Assembly: GCF_016427535.1 (NCBI RefSeq)
Contig: NZ_JAELXV010000001.1
Location: forward strand, 372,001-436,000
DNA: 64,000 bases
Source: Hymenobacter sp. BT559
GTDB lineage: Bacteria; Bacteroidota; Bacteroidia; Cytophagales; Hymenobacteraceae
Reading direction: 5' to 3'
In this document: piece after piece, positions 18,301-27,506 of the stretch
Position numbering within the stretch: position 1 is the stretch's first letter
Layout: the number at the start of each line of letters is the position of its first letter
The notes under the pieces: generated by a model
Databases searched by the model: none
The model's input: the letters and a program-made list of their open reading frames with translations, nothing else
Told to the model about the DNA's origin: nothing
Translations under genes and position numbers: made by a program

Positions 18301-20616
18301 TTACTTGGTCAGCGTGAAGCTCACCTTCTGCACGTCGCGCGAGTTGCCGCCGGTCATGGCCTCAAACTCACCGGGCTCGGCTACCCATTTCAGGTCGTCG
18401 TTATAGAACTTCAGGTCGTTGTTGGACACGTGAAAGGTCACCTGCCGGCTCTCGCCCGCTTTCAGCAGTATTTTCTGGAAGCCCTTTAGTTCCTGTACCG
18501 GGCGAGTGCTGCTGCCCACCACGTCGCGTAGGTAGAACTGTACCACTTCTTCGCCGTCGCGCTGGCCACTGTTCTTCACCGTCACGGTCACGTCGAGGCC
18601 CTGGCTGGGGGTAATGCTGGCTTTGCTAACGGTGGGCTTGGAATACGTGAACGTACTATAGCTCAGACCGTAGCCAAAGGGGTAAAGCGGGTCGTTGGAT
18701 ACGTCGAGGTAGCGCGACTTGTACTTGTCGAGCAGCACGCCGGCGTAGGGGCGGCCAGTGCTTTTGTGGTTGTAGTAAATCGGCACCTGGCCCACCGACC
18801 TAGGAAAGGTCATCGTGATTTTGCCCGAGGGGTTGTACACCCCAAACAGTACGTCGGCCACCGCATTGCCGGCTTGGGTGCCGCCAAACCACGTTTCCAG
18901 AATGGCCGAGGCATTGTCATTCTCCCAGGGCAGCGTGAGCGGCCGGCCATTGCAGAGCACTACCACCAGCGGCTTACCGGTAGCTTTCAGCGCTTTGAGT
19001 AGGTCGAGCTGGCGGCCGGGCAGGCCAATGTCGGCGCGGCTGGCGGCTTCGCCGGTCATACCCTGGCTTTCGCCTACCACGGCCACCACTACTTCAGCTT
19101 TTTGGGCGGCTGCCACGGCTTCGGCTATCTGCGCATCGGCCGGGCGCGGGTCAATGTTGAGTTGGCCGCCGTGCTCGTTGAGGCGCTTAATGAGCTGGTC
19201 GTCCTCTGTCACGTTGGCGCCGTGGGCGTAAGTCACCCGAATGGTCGAGCCACCCACATTCTTGATGCCCTGCAAGATGGAAATGGCCTGCTTGCCATCG
19301 CCGGCGCCGCTCCAGCTACCTATCATGTCTACCGGGCGGTCGGCCAGCGGGCCCACTACCGCGATGTTGGCCGTGTTTTTCAGCGGCAAGGTCTGGTTGT
19401 CATTCTTGAGCAACACCAGGCTGCGGCGGGCAATGTCGCGGGCGGCCTGCACAAAAGCCGGCTGCATAAGCACCTGCTTGGCGCGCTCCTCGCTTACGCC
19501 CCGGTAGGGGTCTTGGAAGAGACCTAGGCGGTACTTGGCTTCCAGCACGCGGCGGCACGCGGCGTCTACGTCGGCCTGCTTCACGGTGCCTTCCTTGAGG
19601 TTCTTCGCCAGGTTGTTGAGAAAAATCTCGCCTACCATGTCCATGTCAATACCAGCGTTTAGGGCCAGCTCCGACACCTTTTTATCATCGCCCAGGCCGT
19701 GGGCGCTCAGCTCGTTGATGGCCGTGTAGTCGGTGGCCACGAAGCCCAGGAAGCCCCACTGCCGGCGCAGGAGGTCGGTCATCAGCCACTTGTTGGCGGT
19801 GGCCGGAATGCCGTTCACGTCATTAAACGACGACATCACCGAGCCCACACCCGCGTCTATGGCGGCTTTGTAAGGCGGCAGGTACTCGTTGTACATGCGC
19901 TGGCGGCTCATGTCGGTGGTGTTGTAGTCGCGGCCGGCTTCGGCGGCGCCGTACAGCGCAAAGTGCTTGAGGCAGGCCATCACGTTGTCGGGCCGGGTCA
20001 TGTCGTTGGTAGCGCCCTGGTAGCCGTGCACCATGGCGCGCGCTATCTGCGACCCTAGGTAGGGGTCTTCGCCCGCGCCCTCGGCCACGCGGCCCCAGCG
20101 CGGGTCGCGGGCAATGTCCACCATCGGCGAGTACACCCAGTTGATGCCATCGGCCGCGGCCTCCTGGCCCGCGATGTGGGCGCCGCGCTCGATAGCCGGC
20201 ATGTCCCAGGTAGCGGCCAGCCCCAGCGGAATGGGCAAGATGGTGCGGTGTCCATGTATCACATCGAAGCCCAGGATAAGCGGGATGTGCAGACGCGTCT
20301 GCTTCACGGCCATTTCTTGCAGCTTGCGGGCTGCTACGGGCGTGAAAGTGTTGAGCACGCCGCCCACCAGGCCCTTCGCGATTTTGGCGTCTACGCCCTC
20401 GCTCACTACCGGCCCCGTCACGGTAAAGCCCACCGACACGAGGTTGAGCTGGCCAATTTTCTCCTCCGGTGTCATCTGCTGCATCAGCTTGCTGATGAAC
20501 TGCTGCATCTTGGCGTCGGGCGGGGGCAGGGGCGTGTTTTGAGCGGTGGCTTGCAGGCTGGCTAGGCCTAGGGCCAGCAGCAGCGTAGCGCGCGAGAGAG
20601 GATTGCGATGTTGCAT
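18301..20616 (-). CDS. bglX: Periplasmic GH3 beta-glucosidase (BglX-like)
   Basis: A 771-residue glycoside hydrolase of family 3. A signal peptide covers residues 1-26 (ending ATAQ). The N-terminal TIM barrel contains VYSPMVDIARDPRWGRVAEG and the nucleophile D296 in FVATDYTAI. The second alpha/beta domain has LLKNDNQTLPL and VVAVVGESQGMTGEAASRAD. The C-terminal fibronectin III-like domain ends the protein (VTVKNSGQRDGEEVVQFYLR). It removes terminal beta-linked glucose from oligosaccharides in the periplasm. TAACTTTC on the minus strand about 35 bases before the ATG may be a -7 box, so it can be transcribed on its own, 245 bases after the GH43 gene. It is probably the last step of the locus. 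The gap 20617-20861 contains no gene. Confidence 0.9.
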   Translation of the reverse strand: MQHRNPLSRATLLLALGLASLQATAQNTPLPPPDAKMQQFISKLMQQMTPEEKIGQLNLVSVGFTVTGPVVSEGVDAKIAKGLVGGVLNTFTPVAARKLQEMAVKQTRLHIPLILGFDVIHGHRTILPIPLGLAATWDMPAIERGAHIAGQEAAADGINWVYSPMVDIARDPRWGRVAEGAGEDPYLGSQIARAMVHGYQGATNDMTRPDNVMACLKHFALYGAAEAGRDYNTTDMSRQRMYNEYLPPYKAAIDAGVGSVMSSFNDVNGIPATANKWLMTDLLRRQWGFLGFVATDYTAINELSAHGLGDDKKVSELALNAGIDMDMVGEIFLNNLAKNLKEGTVKQADVDAACRRVLEAKYRLGLFQDPYRGVSEERAKQVLMQPAFVQAARDIARRSLVLLKNDNQTLPLKNTANIAVVGPLADRPVDMIGSWSGAGDGKQAISILQGIKNVGGSTIRVTYAHGANVTEDDQLIKRLNEHGGQLNIDPRPADAQIAEAVAAAQKAEVVVAVVGESQGMTGEAASRADIGLPGRQLDLLKALKATGKPLVVVLCNGRPLTLPWENDNASAILETWFGGTQAGNAVADVLFGVYNPSGKITMTFPRSVGQVPIYYNHKSTGRPYAGVLLDKYKSRYLDVSNDPLYPFGYGLSYSTFTYSKPTVSKASITPSQGLDVTVTVKNSGQRDGEEVVQFYLRDVVGSSTRPVQELKGFQKILLKAGESRQVTFHVSNNDLKFYNDDLKWVAEPGEFEAMTGGNSRDVQKVSFTLTK

Positions 20617-20861
20617 AAAGTAGGTTGGGTAGGAGGGCAGAGGCCGAAAGTTAGGCCAGCCGTCGAGCCCGAAAAAATTGCAGTAGGTAGTTGAAAAGGC
20701 AGTTTAGAGCTAACTGGGGCTGTTTTTGGCTGCCGAGTGTGTGTGGTAAATGTGAGCTTGGCCTGGTTGGTAAGCGCTGCCGCTCCGCAGCGCTAAGGCT
20801 GCGTGTGCCGTAGCCGCCTGCCCGCGGCAGCAGTTGACCCAGGCAGCTTTCAGCAAAAAAA

Positions 20862-22604
20862 CTATTTCACTTGCTGCACTGGCGTGCGACTGGAAACACC
20901 ATTTTCGTTGAAGGCCTCAATGGTGAAATAATACGTGCGGTCCTTGTCCATGCCTTTGAAATAGTAGTCATTGGCCCCGAGCACCATCGCGCAGCTATAC
21001 AGCTTATCGGGCGCCAGCCCTAGGTAGATGTTATAGCCTGTGGCCGCGTCGTTGGGTGCCCACCGCAGCCAAGCGCTGCGCTTGTCAGTGGCTGTGCGCA
21101 GCACCACAAACTCCTTGACGGGCTGCGGCTTGGCACCGCTACCTAGGCCAAACACCCGCAGGCCGCTGAGGGCAAACTTGCCGGTGGGCATGTGCCGGTT
21201 TTCGAGCTTGAGGTAGCGCGTGCGCAGTGGTGTTTTTAGCTCGATGTAGTCGTGCGGTACGTCGGTGCGGTTCTGGCTTTTGTCTACAAGTAGCTGCCAG
21301 GTTTTGCCATCGAGCGAATGGTAGAGCCGGTACTGGTGGTAGAGCCCCGGCTGTTTGCCCAGGAAAGCGGGGTTCACGTTCTGGTCGGCGTAGTTGAGTT
21401 GCACGGCCCGCACGGTGCACACGGCCCCTAGGTCGGTTTGGAAATACTCGCCGGGGTTTGCCGTAGCGGCGCTCCAGTAGGTTTTGATGCTCTCGTCCAC
21501 GGCCAAGTTGGGCGCGTAGCCGCCGAGCGTGCTCGACGCCTGCACCGGCTTGTTGTAGTTCAAAAGCATCCAGCCCGTAAACTGGCTTTGCAGGTGGTTG
21601 GCTGGGCCGGTAGGCAGGTAATGCGGGTAGTCGCCGAAGGCGGTGTTGCAGTAGAGCGTACCCGCCGCGTCGAAGCCCGCCGGCCACAGCCCTAGGCGGC
21701 GCTCAAAGTTGTTTTTCACGTTGACCACCATCGTGGACACGTGCCACCAGTTGCCCCATTTATCCTGAAAGGTATTGCCGTGGCCCGCGCCCCGCGCGAA
21801 GCCACCCGGCTTCCAGGCAAAGGGGTTGTGCGGCTGCGGCACGTAGGACCCGAGCGGGCGGTCGGCCACCTGCACACCATCGGCGTAGCCACTAAATTCG
21901 GTGCCCGGCGCGCCGTATTGGAGGTAGTACTTGCCGCCGTGCTTGGTCATCCAGGCGCCTTCCATAAAGGGTGCGAGGAAGGTATTATCCAAGTATTCGC
22001 CAAAGCGCTGCCAGCCAAACTGGGCGTCGTTGAGCTTGAACAGCGGCGTGGGCTGCCCTAGGGGCTGGTAGGTTTTGCGGCTGAGCTGCACGCCGTAGAG
22101 TGGAAACTCGTTGGAACTGCCGTAGTAGAGGTATAGCCGGCCATCGTCGTCCAGGAAGAGGTCGGGGTCCCAGGCCGATACCGGAAACGGGTCCGCGGCT
22201 TTTTCCCACTTATTGGCCTTTGGGTCGGTGCTGCGCCAGAGCGCAAAGTTGGCCTTGGCGCTGGAGCCGATGACGAGCAGCGTATCGCCCACCGCCCGCA
22301 CGGCCGGCGCGCACAGGTCGTCGAGCACCGTGTTTTCGGGCTTCAAAAATGAGCGCGCCAAAAAGTGCCAGCTCGCCAGGTCGTCGCTCCACCAGTAGCC
22401 CTTTTGGTTAGTCGAAAACAGGTAATACGTGCCTTTAAACAACGTAATAACCGGGTCAGCCGTGGCGCGGTGCCGCCCCGCCGTCGAAAACCGCTCGAAC
22501 GGAGTGTAGCCGTAGTCGAGGTTAAGCGGGTTGCAGTAAGTGGGGCGGGGGCGAGGCTGCGCTAGGGCCAGCGCAGGCCAGAGCAGCAGGCAAAGCAGGC
22601 GCAT
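20862..22604 (-). CDS. GH43 family glycosidase with discoidin and Fn3 domains
   Basis: A 580-residue exported enzyme. The signal peptide is MRLLCLLLWPALALAQ. Residues about 20-330 form a five-bladed propeller of family 43 with the expected acids: ADPVI (base), WDPDLFLDDDG (pKa modulator) and FMEGAWM (acid). Residues about 345-490 resemble an F5/8 type C (discoidin) carbohydrate-binding domain (VRAVQLNYADQNVN, TRYLKLENRHMPTG). The end, from about 495, looks like fibronectin type III. The gene starts 2 bases after the GH144-like gene stops, so they are cotranscribed. Family 43 enzymes act mostly on arabinose, xylose or galactose linkages; the substrate here is not evident. Confidence 0.85.
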   Translation of the reverse strand: MRLLCLLLWPALALAQPRPRPTYCNPLNLDYGYTPFERFSTAGRHRATADPVITLFKGTYYLFSTNQKGYWWSDDLASWHFLARSFLKPENTVLDDLCAPAVRAVGDTLLVIGSSAKANFALWRSTDPKANKWEKAADPFPVSAWDPDLFLDDDGRLYLYYGSSNEFPLYGVQLSRKTYQPLGQPTPLFKLNDAQFGWQRFGEYLDNTFLAPFMEGAWMTKHGGKYYLQYGAPGTEFSGYADGVQVADRPLGSYVPQPHNPFAWKPGGFARGAGHGNTFQDKWGNWWHVSTMVVNVKNNFERRLGLWPAGFDAAGTLYCNTAFGDYPHYLPTGPANHLQSQFTGWMLLNYNKPVQASSTLGGYAPNLAVDESIKTYWSAATANPGEYFQTDLGAVCTVRAVQLNYADQNVNPAFLGKQPGLYHQYRLYHSLDGKTWQLLVDKSQNRTDVPHDYIELKTPLRTRYLKLENRHMPTGKFALSGLRVFGLGSGAKPQPVKEFVVLRTATDKRSAWLRWAPNDAATGYNIYLGLAPDKLYSCAMVLGANDYYFKGMDKDRTYYFTIEAFNENGVSSRTPVQQVK

Positions 22605-22606
22605 AG

Positions 22607-23974
22607 CTACTTTAGATACGGGCTTTCGAAGCCCAGCTTCTTCAAACCCTTTTGCACCTCTGGGCTACTCATAAACAGCTTCCAGAGCAGGCCCGAACGC
22701 TGGTTTTCTATCATCACCACTATCGGGCCCTGGTCGATGGCCAAGTACGATTTGGCGTACCAGTCGTGCTGCTCACTGAAGCCATCCACGAAGCCATACT
22801 GGCCCCAGATTTTATCGCCTAGGTCGTTGTAGAAGTGCTTCATGGCCAGCAGTGATTCGGCCGGGGCGTAGGGGTAGGCCGAGAGCGCGGCGGTGGGCGA
22901 AATCACGCCTAAGTCCTCGATGGGCGAGTGGGCGGCGTAGCCCTGCCAGCTGTCGCTGGCCGTGAGGCCCCAGCAGTCAGGGCCGTAGCCTTTTTGCTGC
23001 TTGGGATTGGCCACGCAGTAGGCGTAGTTGATGCGCGTATGCGCCTGGTTTTGTTGCCAGTAGTCGGCGTACTGGTCCTTCAGCCCGTGCGGGTCGAGGC
23101 CCATAAATGAGTAGTGCGAGAAGAAGAGTGGCCCGCCTAGGTTGGGCCCCAGGGGCAAGGTCGTGTTATAGTACGCCTTGCCGTTTTTGTACTCTGGACC
23201 GGTGGCCCAGCCTTGGTCGTACACGGCCTTGTCGATGGCATACCTAGGCGACGAAGCGGCCAGCACGTAGGTGATGAGGCACTCGTTCCAGCCGTGAATC
23301 TGGTGGTTCATGCTCCAGCCGTTGTTGGGGCTCCAGTGCCAGTACAGCACGTTTTGGCCGCCCTGCGTAAACCAGTTCCACTCCACGCCCTCCCACATCC
23401 ACAGGATTTTGTTGCGCACATTCTGCTCGTCGGGCGTGTTTTTGGTGAAGTACTGCCGGGCGCACAGTAGCCCTTCGTAGAGGAAAGACGTTTCCACAAT
23501 ATCGGCCCCATCATCCTTAGGGCTGAAGCGGATGGTATGGCCCGTTTCGCCATTGAGCCAGTGCGGAAACGCGCCGTGGTACATATCAGACTTCCACAAG
23601 AAATTGACAATCTTGCTGATGCGGGCTGCCGCCTGCTCGCGGGTTATCCACTTGCGCTCGGCCGCCACGATGATGGCCATGATGCCGAAGCCCGTGCCGC
23701 CGGTGGTCACTACCTCGTCGCCGTAGTCATACGAGCGGTTGCTGCGCTCGCGGGCCATGCCCGATACGGGGTGCCCAAAGTCCCAGAAGTACCGGAAGGT
23801 TTGGCGCTGCACCTGGTCGAGCAGTTGCTCGTCGGAGAGGTTGCGGGGGCGCTGGCGCGGGTCAAACTTGGCGGGCGCCGGCTTTGGGGTAGGGGCCGGG
23901 CGCTTGGTGGGCTGCGCGGCTACCAAAGAGGCCGAAAATAGGCAGCTACCAAGTAGTAGGAGCGCGGTCTTCAT
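22607..23974 (-). CDS. GH144-like endo-beta-1,2-glucanase (glucoamylase family protein)
   Basis: A 455-residue exported protein with a signal peptide ending LVAAQ and a Pro/Lys linker. The body matches the glucoamylase-like family (PF10091), whose Bacteroidota members include the endo-beta-1,2-glucanases of family GH144. Visible family-like segments are QTFRYFWDFGHPVSGMARER, GTGFGIMAIIVAAERKWI, NWFTQGGQNVLYWHWSPNN and GFVDGFSEQHDWYAKSYLAI. It is first in a minus-strand unit with GH43 and, further on, GH3, and is divergent from susC. Cleavage of beta-1,2-glucan to sophorooligosaccharides is the best hypothesis from family and context, but specificity is not proven by the sequence. Confidence 0.8.
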   Translation of the reverse strand: MKTALLLLGSCLFSASLVAAQPTKRPAPTPKPAPAKFDPRQRPRNLSDEQLLDQVQRQTFRYFWDFGHPVSGMARERSNRSYDYGDEVVTTGGTGFGIMAIIVAAERKWITREQAAARISKIVNFLWKSDMYHGAFPHWLNGETGHTIRFSPKDDGADIVETSFLYEGLLCARQYFTKNTPDEQNVRNKILWMWEGVEWNWFTQGGQNVLYWHWSPNNGWSMNHQIHGWNECLITYVLAASSPRYAIDKAVYDQGWATGPEYKNGKAYYNTTLPLGPNLGGPLFFSHYSFMGLDPHGLKDQYADYWQQNQAHTRINYAYCVANPKQQKGYGPDCWGLTASDSWQGYAAHSPIEDLGVISPTAALSAYPYAPAESLLAMKHFYNDLGDKIWGQYGFVDGFSEQHDWYAKSYLAIDQGPIVVMIENQRSGLLWKLFMSSPEVQKGLKKLGFESPYLK

Positions 23975-23999
23975 GGGCGGGAAAAGAGGGGTGAAGCAG

Positions 24000-24007
24000 C
24001 GAAGGTA
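24000..24007 (-). promoter_or_regulatory. Candidate -7 box of the glycosidase operon
   Basis: Read on the minus strand this is TACCTTCG, 25 bases before the ATG of the GH144-like gene. The 401-base divergent gap (23975-24375) is A/T-rich and must also hold the susC promoter; no regulator gene is within it. Confidence 0.4.
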
Positions 24008-24375
24008 ATTTTAATTTATTTTATCATGAGCTAAGTATACTCCAATGTTAACCAGATATTATTTAATATTAGGTACTTGCAACTAAATCGATTGCGTTCT
24101 TCATCAAAGGCTTATTAGTCAGTATAGTATGTTTAGGAGGGTGTTCTGCTTGCTAGTATTAATTTAGCATGGTGAAATAGGACGTCAATCGTACAGGATT
24201 CTAGAAGCTTCTCAGACTTAGGCGCTTGTTCGATAGGGTTAGTTGCGCTGTTTTTGATTCAGATGTTGCCCAGCTAGCCATCCTAAACTGGGCTTCGTAC
24301 TGAGTTTAGCCGCTGCCCAGCGGCCCCGCCCCACGCGGTTTTTACCACTTTTTCTTTACCCCACCCTTTTACCTT

Positions 24376-27300
24376 ATGAAAATTCTACTCTTACGGGGGC
24401 AGTACAAGGCGCCGGCCACGCTGGCCGCCCTAGGCTTAGCATTTGGGTTGTGGCCTGGCGCGGCCACTCCGGGCCAGGCCGCCGCGCTACGCTGGCAGCA
24501 GGCTCCCACCCAAACGGGTACCCCCATCACGGGCCGCGTGCTCGACGAGAAAGGCGAGGCCCTGCCCGGCGCCAACGTGGTAGTGAAAGGCACCGCCATC
24601 GGTACGGCTACCAACGTCGATGGCCAATACTCCATCAACGCGCCCGCGGGCTCGACACTGGTGTTTTCGTTTGTGGGCTACCCGGCCCAAGAAATCACCC
24701 TGAACGGCCGCACGAGCATCGACGTCAAGTTTGCCGCGCCGCAGTCGCAGAGCCTCAACGACGTAGTGGTGGTAGGCTACGGCACCCAGAGCAAGCGCGA
24801 AGTAACCGGTGCCATCGCCTCCGTAAAGGGCGAGGAGCTGGTAAACCAGGCGTCGCAAAACCCGGTGAGCTCGCTGCAAGGCAAGGTGTCGGGCGTGCAG
24901 ATTACCAACTCGGGCCAGCCGGGCGCCGCCCCCCAGATTCGCATCCGCGGTGTGGGCTCGCTGGTGGGCGTGAGCCCGCTTTACGTGGTCGATGGCACGA
25001 TGCTGCCGCAGGGTGCCGACCTCAGCTTCCTGAACCAGAATGATATTGCCTCGATAGAGGTGTTGAAGGATGCGGCCAGCGCCAGCATCTACGGTGTGCA
25101 GGCGGCCAATGGCGTGGTGCTGGTGACTACCAAGCGCGGCCAGGCGGGCGGCACCCACGTCAACTACAACGGCTACGGCGGTGTGCAAACGGCTACCAAC
25201 ACCGTGAAAATGGCCAACGCCGCCGAGTACGCCACACTCTACAATGAGAAGAACGGCCTGACCGGCAGTGCGGCTCTGCCCACCAACTTGCCCTCGACCG
25301 ACTGGTTTAAGGAAGTGACGCGGGTGGCCGCCACCCAAAACCACCAGCTCAGCCTGAGCGGCGGCAACGACAAGGTATCGTACACGCTCAGCGGCTCATA
25401 CTTTAAGCAAAATGGCCTGGTGCAGGGCAATGACTACGAGCGCATCACGGCGCGCTTGCAAACCGACTTCACCATCACCGACCATATTAAGGCGGGCTAC
25501 ACGGCCGCCTTCACCAGCGCCAGCGCGCACGACGCGCCGGGCCTGGCGTCGAGCATCTACCCCAACTACAGCAACGGCGGCAACATCTTTTATAACGCCT
25601 ACGTGGCGCCGCCGGTGTTGCAGCCCTTCCTGGCTAGCGGGCGCTACGGCGACCCCAACCTCATCGGCTCGGGCCTGGGCACCTTCTCCAACCCTAGGGG
25701 CCAGCTCGACTACTTTGTGCAGCGCTCGCAGGGCCAGACGCTGGTGAGCAGCGCGTTCTTGTCCATCAACTTTGCCAAGTACTTCACGGCGCGCACCAGC
25801 CTAGGGGTCAACTACACCACTAGCCGCTTCTACAACTACCAGAAGGCCGACTCGCTGACGACGGTGCAGGTATACCGGGGCAACATCCTTACTAAAGGGG
25901 AGACGTACTTCAGCCAGCCGCAGTGGGAGAACACGCTGACCTACGACCGCTCGTTTGGCACCGACCACCACCTCACGGCGCTGGTGGGCTCCACGGCCTT
26001 CCGCTACCGCAGCGAGCAGCAAATCGGCTCCATTAACGGGGTGCAGGCCACGGGCAGCGACAGCTACTACTTCAACCTAGGCACCGTGGGCACGGCCAAC
26101 CTTACCAACCCGGCCGACCTGTACACGCTGTTCTCACTGTTTGCGCGCGTCAACTACGCCTATAAGGAGCGCTACCTGCTCACGGCCAGCTTCCGGCGCG
26201 ACGGCAGCAGCAAGTTCTCGGACCGCTACGGCAACTTCCCCTCGGTGGGCCTAGGCTGGGTAATCTCCGACGAAAACTTCATGAAAGATGGCTCAGTCTT
26301 CAATTTCCTGAAGTTCCGGGCTAGCTACGGCATCTTGGGGAATAACCAGGTAAACAACAACATATCGGTACTGCGGGCGTCTTACCTGCCTGGCTACACG
26401 GCTTTCTTTGGTACCCCGTCTAATATTCCCAATACGGGCGCCAGCATCGATACCCAAGTGCCGCCGTCGCTGCGCTGGGAAAACGTGCGCGAGGCCGACG
26501 CTGGCCTGGAAATGCGCTTCTTTAACAATCGCCTCTCGGCCGAAGTAGACTACTACAACCGCCGCACCATCGATGCGGTGTTTCCGATACCGGTTATCAG
26601 CTCGTCGGGCTTTGCCAACAGCAGCGGCTTCTTTGCCAACAACGCCAGCTTCCAGAACCAGGGCGTAGAAGTAGCCCTGCGCTGGGATTCGCAAGCGGCT
26701 GGCGACTTCTCGTATAACATTGGCCTGACGGGCGCTTACAACCAGAACAAGACCCTGAGCACTGCCAGCGGTGCGCCGCTGTTTGCCGGCAACCTGCCGG
26801 TGGCTGGCTACCAAGCCACCCAAACCCGCATCGGCGACCCCATCGGCGCTTTCTACGGCTACCAGGTGGCCGGCGTATTCCAGACCGCCCAAGAAATCAC
26901 GGGCTCGGCCCAGCCCGGCGCCGCGGCCGGCGACCTGCGCTACGTAGACCAAAACGGCGATGGCAACATCGACCAACGCGACTTTGTGCGCCTAGGTAAC
27001 CCCAACCCGCGTTTTACCTACGGCCTCAACACCACCTTCCGCTACAAGTTTATCGACTTGCAGATTGATATTCAAGGCGTAGGCGGCGTGGAGCTGCTCA
27101 ATGGCTTGCGCGAAGTGCGCTACGGCAACGAGAACTACACCAAAGACTTTTACGACAACCGCTGGCGCGGTGCGGGCACTTCCAACAGCACGCCTTCGGC
27201 CAACCTGACGGGCCGTAACCTCGACGTGAGCTCGTACTACATCGAGAAGGGCGACTACATCCGCCTGCGCAACGTGCAGATTGGCTTTAACATCCCGAAG

Positions 27301-27486
27301 GCAGTAGCTAACAATCTGAAGGTGCAAACCTTACGTATCTACGCCAACACCCAGAACCCACTCACGCTGACCAAGTACAAGGGCTTCTCACCCGAGGTCG
27401 GCGGCGCGCCCACCAACGCGGGCATCGACCTGAACGTGTACCCGCTTGTTGCTACGTACAACCTAGGGGTAAATATTGGTTTCTAA
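24376..27486 (+). CDS. SusC/RagA-family TonB-linked outer membrane transporter
   Basis: A 1036-residue outer membrane importer. After a signal sequence (residues 1 to about 38) comes a carboxypeptidase-regulatory-like domain (ITGRVLDEKGEALPGANVVV). The SusC signature follows (DVVVVGYGTQSKREVTGAIA), then a plug with IRIRGVGSLVGVSPLYVVDG and IEVLKDAASASIYGVQAANG. The C-terminal 800 residues form the 22-strand barrel, ending LGVNIGF with a final aromatic residue. It imports oligosaccharides together with its SusD partner 20 bases downstream, using TonB energy. It is divergent from the GH144-like/GH43 genes, so the bound glycan is probably the one those enzymes cut. Confidence 0.93.
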   Translation: MKILLLRGQYKAPATLAALGLAFGLWPGAATPGQAAALRWQQAPTQTGTPITGRVLDEKGEALPGANVVVKGTAIGTATNVDGQYSINAPAGSTLVFSFVGYPAQEITLNGRTSIDVKFAAPQSQSLNDVVVVGYGTQSKREVTGAIASVKGEELVNQASQNPVSSLQGKVSGVQITNSGQPGAAPQIRIRGVGSLVGVSPLYVVDGTMLPQGADLSFLNQNDIASIEVLKDAASASIYGVQAANGVVLVTTKRGQAGGTHVNYNGYGGVQTATNTVKMANAAEYATLYNEKNGLTGSAALPTNLPSTDWFKEVTRVAATQNHQLSLSGGNDKVSYTLSGSYFKQNGLVQGNDYERITARLQTDFTITDHIKAGYTAAFTSASAHDAPGLASSIYPNYSNGGNIFYNAYVAPPVLQPFLASGRYGDPNLIGSGLGTFSNPRGQLDYFVQRSQGQTLVSSAFLSINFAKYFTARTSLGVNYTTSRFYNYQKADSLTTVQVYRGNILTKGETYFSQPQWENTLTYDRSFGTDHHLTALVGSTAFRYRSEQQIGSINGVQATGSDSYYFNLGTVGTANLTNPADLYTLFSLFARVNYAYKERYLLTASFRRDGSSKFSDRYGNFPSVGLGWVISDENFMKDGSVFNFLKFRASYGILGNNQVNNNISVLRASYLPGYTAFFGTPSNIPNTGASIDTQVPPSLRWENVREADAGLEMRFFNNRLSAEVDYYNRRTIDAVFPIPVISSSGFANSSGFFANNASFQNQGVEVALRWDSQAAGDFSYNIGLTGAYNQNKTLSTASGAPLFAGNLPVAGYQATQTRIGDPIGAFYGYQVAGVFQTAQEITGSAQPGAAAGDLRYVDQNGDGNIDQRDFVRLGNPNPRFTYGLNTTFRYKFIDLQIDIQGVGGVELLNGLREVRYGNENYTKDFYDNRWRGAGTSNSTPSANLTGRNLDVSSYYIEKGDYIRLRNVQIGFNIPKAVANNLKVQTLRIYANTQNPLTLTKYKGFSPEVGGAPTNAGIDLNVYPLVATYNLGVNIGF

Positions 27487-27506
27487 GTTATTAGCGTCAT
27501 CCTACC